This document shows positions 13,067-15,471 of a DNA stretch of 15,471 nt, piece after piece; positions within the stretch are counted from its first letter, which is position 1, and every line of letters begins with the position of its first letter. Origin of the DNA: Alistipes sp. UBA943. GTDB lineage: Bacteria > Bacteroidota > Bacteroidia > Bacteroidales > Rikenellaceae. Made by a program: the position numbers and the translations under genes. Where the stretch lies: assembly GCA_002293345.1 (NCBI GenBank), contig DBDB01000062.1:4510-19980 (forward strand). Reading direction: 5' to 3'. The notes under the pieces are model-generated. The model was not told the DNA's origin and made no database searches. It saw nothing but the letters and a program-made list of their open reading frames with translations.

Positions 13067-13074
13067 CAAAGATA
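13067..13074 (-). promoter_or_regulatory. -7 box (TATCTTTG) of dxs
   Basis: Exact TAnnTTTG match on the minus strand, 25 nt before the dxs ATG. It lies 12 bp from the pyrH -7 box on the other strand, so the two divergent promoters overlap and RNA polymerase could not occupy both at once. Confidence 0.75.
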
Positions 13075-13086
13075 GAAAAATTTTCA

Positions 13087-13094
13087 TACCTTTG
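13087..13094 (+). promoter_or_regulatory. -7 box (TACCTTTG) of pyrH
   Basis: TAnnTTTG match with 5 nt before the pyrH ATG, the same spacing as at recN and bamD, implying a nearly leaderless pyrH-tlpA-frr mRNA. It overlaps the divergent dxs promoter region. Confidence 0.78.
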
Positions 13095-13099
13095 CGCCT

Positions 13100-13804
13100 A
13101 TGAAGTATAAACGTATCCTGCTCAAACTCAGCGGCGAAAGCCTTCAGGGGAGTCAAAGTCACGGTCTGTCGACCGACGTGCTGCAATCGTATGCCGCGCA
13201 GATCAACTCCATTGTCGCAGCGGGAGTAGAGGTGGGTGTCGTCATCGGAGGCGGTAATATCTTCCGCGGATTGCAGGGTTCCAAGCGTGGTTTCGACCGC
13301 GTACGCGGCGATCAGATGGGGATGCTGGCCACCGTCATCAACTCGCTCGCCCTCCAGTCCGCCCTCGAAGAGAACGACGTGGCGGCGAAAGTCATGACCT
13401 CGATCCGCATGGAACCCATCGGCGAATATTACAGTAAGGAGCGTGCCGTGGAGTACCTCCGCGAGGGACGCGTGGTGATCATCGGCGGCGGCACGTCAAA
13501 CCCCTACTTCACCACCGACTCGGCCTCCGCGCTGCGCGGCATCGAGATCGAAGCGGATGTGCTGCTGAAAGGGACGCGTGTGGATGGTGTCTACACGGCC
13601 GATCCCGAGCGGGACCCCGGTGCCACGAAATTCGACACGATCACGTTCGACGAGGTGTATCGCCGCGACCTGAAAGTGATGGATATGACCGCCTTCACGC
13701 TGTGCCGCGAAAATAACCTGCCTATCGTCGTGTTCGATATGGACACACTTGGCAACCTCGAAAAAGTCGTGCGCGGCGAACAGATCGGAACCTTAGTCAA
13801 ATAA
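13100..13804 (+). CDS. pyrH: UMP kinase
   Basis: 234 residues, normal. The bacterial hexameric amino-acid-kinase-fold enzyme that phosphorylates UMP to UDP with ATP in pyrimidine nucleotide synthesis. Motifs: KRILLKLSGESL at the N-terminus, VVIGGGNIFRG, RGDQMGMLATVINSLAL, VVIIGGGTSNPYFTTDSASALR (residues about 128-149), and VLLKGTRVDGVYTADP. The ATG follows the -7 box by 5 nt. It heads an operon with a thioredoxin-like gene 15 bp downstream and frr after that. The pyrH-frr pairing is widespread; the intervening gene is not part of the usual pair. Confidence 0.97.
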   Translation: MKYKRILLKLSGESLQGSQSHGLSTDVLQSYAAQINSIVAAGVEVGVVIGGGNIFRGLQGSKRGFDRVRGDQMGMLATVINSLALQSALEENDVAAKVMTSIRMEPIGEYYSKERAVEYLREGRVVIIGGGTSNPYFTTDSASALRGIEIEADVLLKGTRVDGVYTADPERDPGATKFDTITFDEVYRRDLKVMDMTAFTLCRENNLPIVVFDMDTLGNLEKVVRGEQIGTLVK

Positions 13805-13819
13805 AAAAAACTCACCATA

Positions 13820-14446
13820 ATGAAAACTACCCGTAAAAAAGCCAATACCGGACGCCTGATCCTGTTGATCGTCCTGCTTGCTGCCGTGATCGCCGCGATG
13901 TTCCTGTTGCCCAACGGCGAAAAAAAGGCTGCCCAAGAAGAGCCTCAAACAACGGAACAGACCACGAACACATCCGCCACTGAATCCGAAATGGATCCCG
14001 AAGTGGAGGCATCGACACTCGCCAAGGTGGGACAAAAAGCGCCCGACTTCCGTGTCGAGATGTTCGACGGCACCACACAGATGCTCTCCGATATGGAAGG
14101 GAAACTGGTGCTCGTGAATTTCTGGGCCACGTGGTGCCCCCCGTGCCGTGAGGAGTTGAAACGCGTGCAGACGGAGGTTATCGACCGCTTTGCAGGTAAA
14201 GAGTTCATCTTCCTGCCCATCTCGATGGGGGAGAAACGTGAGGCCGTCGCCGGTTTCCGTGAGAAGCAGGGGTACACCTTCCCGATGGGTCTCGACACCG
14301 ATAAATCCATCTACGGCAAGTACGCCACGAGATTTGTGCCCCGTAACTTCCTGATCGGCAAAGACGGACGTGTGATCTCCGCCACAGCAGGATATACGCC
14401 CGAGGAGTTCGATGCATTGATCGCCCTTATCGAAAAAAATCTGTAA
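13820..14446 (+). CDS. Membrane-anchored TlpA-like thioredoxin/redoxin
   Basis: 208 residues. A basic N-terminus (MKTTRKKANTGR) and one hydrophobic segment (about 13-30) look like an uncleaved signal anchor. A Glu/Thr-rich linker follows (about 34-66), and then a redoxin domain starting VGQKAPDFRVEMFDG. The active site is WCPPC (residues 105-109) within LVNFWATWCPPC, and a cis-proline-type segment RFVPRNFLI follows near residue 173. This layout fits periplasmic TlpA/ResA-type thiol-disulfide proteins, for example in cytochrome maturation or general disulfide reduction; the substrate cannot be read from the sequence. It lies 15 bp after pyrH and 2 bp before frr, so it is co-transcribed with both. 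Confidence 0.88.
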   Translation: MKTTRKKANTGRLILLIVLLAAVIAAMFLLPNGEKKAAQEEPQTTEQTTNTSATESEMDPEVEASTLAKVGQKAPDFRVEMFDGTTQMLSDMEGKLVLVNFWATWCPPCREELKRVQTEVIDRFAGKEFIFLPISMGEKREAVAGFREKQGYTFPMGLDTDKSIYGKYATRFVPRNFLIGKDGRVISATAGYTPEEFDALIALIEKNL

Positions 14447-14448
14447 CC

Positions 14449-15006
14449 ATGGAGACGCAAATCATTCTGACCGAGGCCGAGGAACGCATGCAACGCGCGA
14501 TCGCGCACTTGGAGGAGAGTCTGGTGAATATTCGTGCCGGGAAAGCCTCCACGACCGTGCTCAATGGCGTGATGGTCGACTATTTCGGTACGATGACACC
14601 CGTGTCGGGCGTGGCGAGTGTCACGGTGCCCGATGCTAAAACCATCCTCATTCAGCCGTGGGATAAAAATCTCTTACGTCCCATCGAGAAGGCCATCATC
14701 GACTCCAATATCGGTCTCACTCCGTCCAATAACGGCGACCAGATCCGTCTCTCCATCCCCCCCCTGACCGAGGAACGGCGTCGCGAGCTTGTGAAACAAG
14801 CGCGTGGCGAAGCCGAAGCAGCGCGCATCAGCTTGCGTAATGCGCGACGCGACGCCGTGGAGGCGTTCAAAAAGGCACAAAAAGAGGGTATGCCCGAGGA
14901 TGGTGCCAAAGACGGCGAAGCACAGGCTCAAAAACTACTCGAAAAGGTAACCAAAACTCTCGATGCCCTCCTCGAAAAGAAAGAGGCCGATATCATGACA
15001 GTGTAA
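14449..15006 (+). CDS. frr: Ribosome recycling factor
   Basis: 185 residues, the standard length. With EF-G it splits the post-termination ribosome so it can be reused. Family motifs: the N-terminal helix ...AIAHLEESLVNIRAGKAS, the TPVSGVASVTVPDAKTILIQPWDK region of the small beta domain, AIIDSNIGLTPSNNGDQIRLSIPPLTEERRREL, and the long C-terminal helices with ISLRNARRDAVEAFKKAQKEG. It starts 2 bp after the thioredoxin-like gene, indicating tight coupling. After its stop comes a pyrimidine-rich run and repeat copy 5; no classic terminator hairpin with a clean T-tract was seen. Confidence 0.97.
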   Translation: METQIILTEAEERMQRAIAHLEESLVNIRAGKASTTVLNGVMVDYFGTMTPVSGVASVTVPDAKTILIQPWDKNLLRPIEKAIIDSNIGLTPSNNGDQIRLSIPPLTEERRRELVKQARGEAEAARISLRNARRDAVEAFKKAQKEGMPEDGAKDGEAQAQKLLEKVTKTLDALLEKKEADIMTV

Positions 15007-15044
15007 CGGTTTTGTCTTCACTGTTCGCCCCCCCTTTTTCTTTC

Positions 15045-15442
15045 AGACCTTCGCTTTTTTGGAAAAAAGCGAAACCAAAAAACTTCGGGAGAGGCTTTGC
15101 ATCTCCACTTACTTCCGCGCGGACAACGCTTTCAGCATTCTGGTCATTTTATTCGTAAACTTTTACGGAAATAAATTTCCGCCAGTTTTCTCATAAAACG
15201 CCCTAATCACCTAACGGTGATTTTGTCTTCGCGACAACGAATCGCGAGCCTCGAAGAGGCTGTGGACGAAAACTAAAACGGAGCGTTGAACTTGTTCATA
15301 AGCAGCGGATTAGTTTTTGAACACAAGAACTTCTGCAAGAAGTCGCGATTTGAGGTCGCGCACAGTTGCGTCAAACTTCTAAGTGCGCAAGCACTTTTGA
15401 AAGTTTTTGGTGCCGCTTTTCACTAAAAAGCGGCGGTTGGGT
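15045..15442. repeat. Hairpin-mosaic intergenic repeat, copy 5 (complete, divergent)
   Basis: H1 TCGCTTTTTT/AAAAAAGCGA (15051-15072); H2 15088-15106 with one mismatch. Domain A is closed by 15116-15126 with 15223-15233. It encloses TTTTAT/ATAAAA (15137-15142 with 15193-15198), which itself contains two small hairpins (CGTAAA/TTTACG and GGAAAT/ATTTCC), and AATCACC-TAAC-GGTGATT (15205-15222). Domain B is closed by AATCGCGA 15240-15247 with TCGCGATT 15343-15350. It encloses AGCCTC-GAA-GAGGCT (15247-15261), AAAACTAA 15269-15276 with 15310-15317, and ACTTC/GAAGT (15329-15343). H2' AAGTGC-GCAA-GCACTT (15381-15396); H1' GCCGCTTTT 15412-15420 with 15426-15434. Stem sequences differ widely from copies 2 and 4 while the folds agree. 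The last bases of the window (15460-15471) look like the left arm of a terminator similar to that of groEL. Confidence 0.85.
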
Positions 15443-15471
15443 CAAGATTTCAACAAAGAGAAACCCCGCTC

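Noticed and set aside
4846..15442. CRISPR array
   Set aside because: The repeats are kilobases apart, structured and variable, with no regular short repeat-spacer pattern and no cas genes.

Overview
The window looks like chromosomal DNA of a GC-rich member of the Bacteroidota, most likely order Bacteroidales. The evidence is the promoter style (repeated TAnnTTTG -7 boxes, no Shine-Dalgarno sequences), a Bacteroidota-type Rpb6/omega subunit next to bamD and coaBC, SPII lipoproteins, and a FISUMP-domain lipoprotein. No phage, plasmid, transposase, tRNA, rRNA or CRISPR gene was seen. A species cannot be named from this sequence alone.

Layout from left to right. (1) groEL on + (124-1752) with a strong terminator. 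Its first ~640 bp and its upstream region are AT-rich with completely different codon use from the rest of the gene. (2) A convergent - strand unit: recN followed by two small lipoproteins (4811-2262). (3) A - strand run asd, bamD, rpoZ, coaBC (8670-5289), combining lysine/threonine/methionine precursor synthesis, outer-membrane assembly, RNA polymerase omega and CoA synthesis. (4) A decayed FISUMP lipoprotein fragment, then recR on + (9059-9652). (5) dxs and a FISUMP lipoprotein on - (13041-10170). (6) A divergent + operon of pyrH, a TlpA-like thioredoxin and frr (13100-15006). The genes are mostly core housekeeping genes. recN and recR both serve recombination repair; pyrH and frr are classic neighbours, here with a thioredoxin between them.

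The most striking feature lies between the genes. Every long intergenic gap (1795-2259, 4846-5235, 8696-8792, 9709-10154, 15045-15442) holds a copy, whole or partial, of one hairpin-dense repeat family. A full copy is about 390-445 bp. It reads H1 hairpin, H2 hairpin, cloverleaf-like domain A, cloverleaf-like domain B, H2', H1', and the two ends are inverted copies of each other. In most stems the bases differ between copies while the pairing is kept. A few unpaired motifs (GAA loop, GTGGRCGAAA, ACACAA, GCGCAC) stay constant. This pattern points to selection on a folded RNA or single-stranded DNA, not on a protein. I do not recognise the family.

Other points: four genes (recN, bamD, asd, pyrH) have a -7 box only 4-5 nt before the start codon, implying leaderless or nearly leaderless mRNAs. 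BamD lacks the expected lipobox cysteine. The coaBC-recN junction is occupied by a repeat copy.
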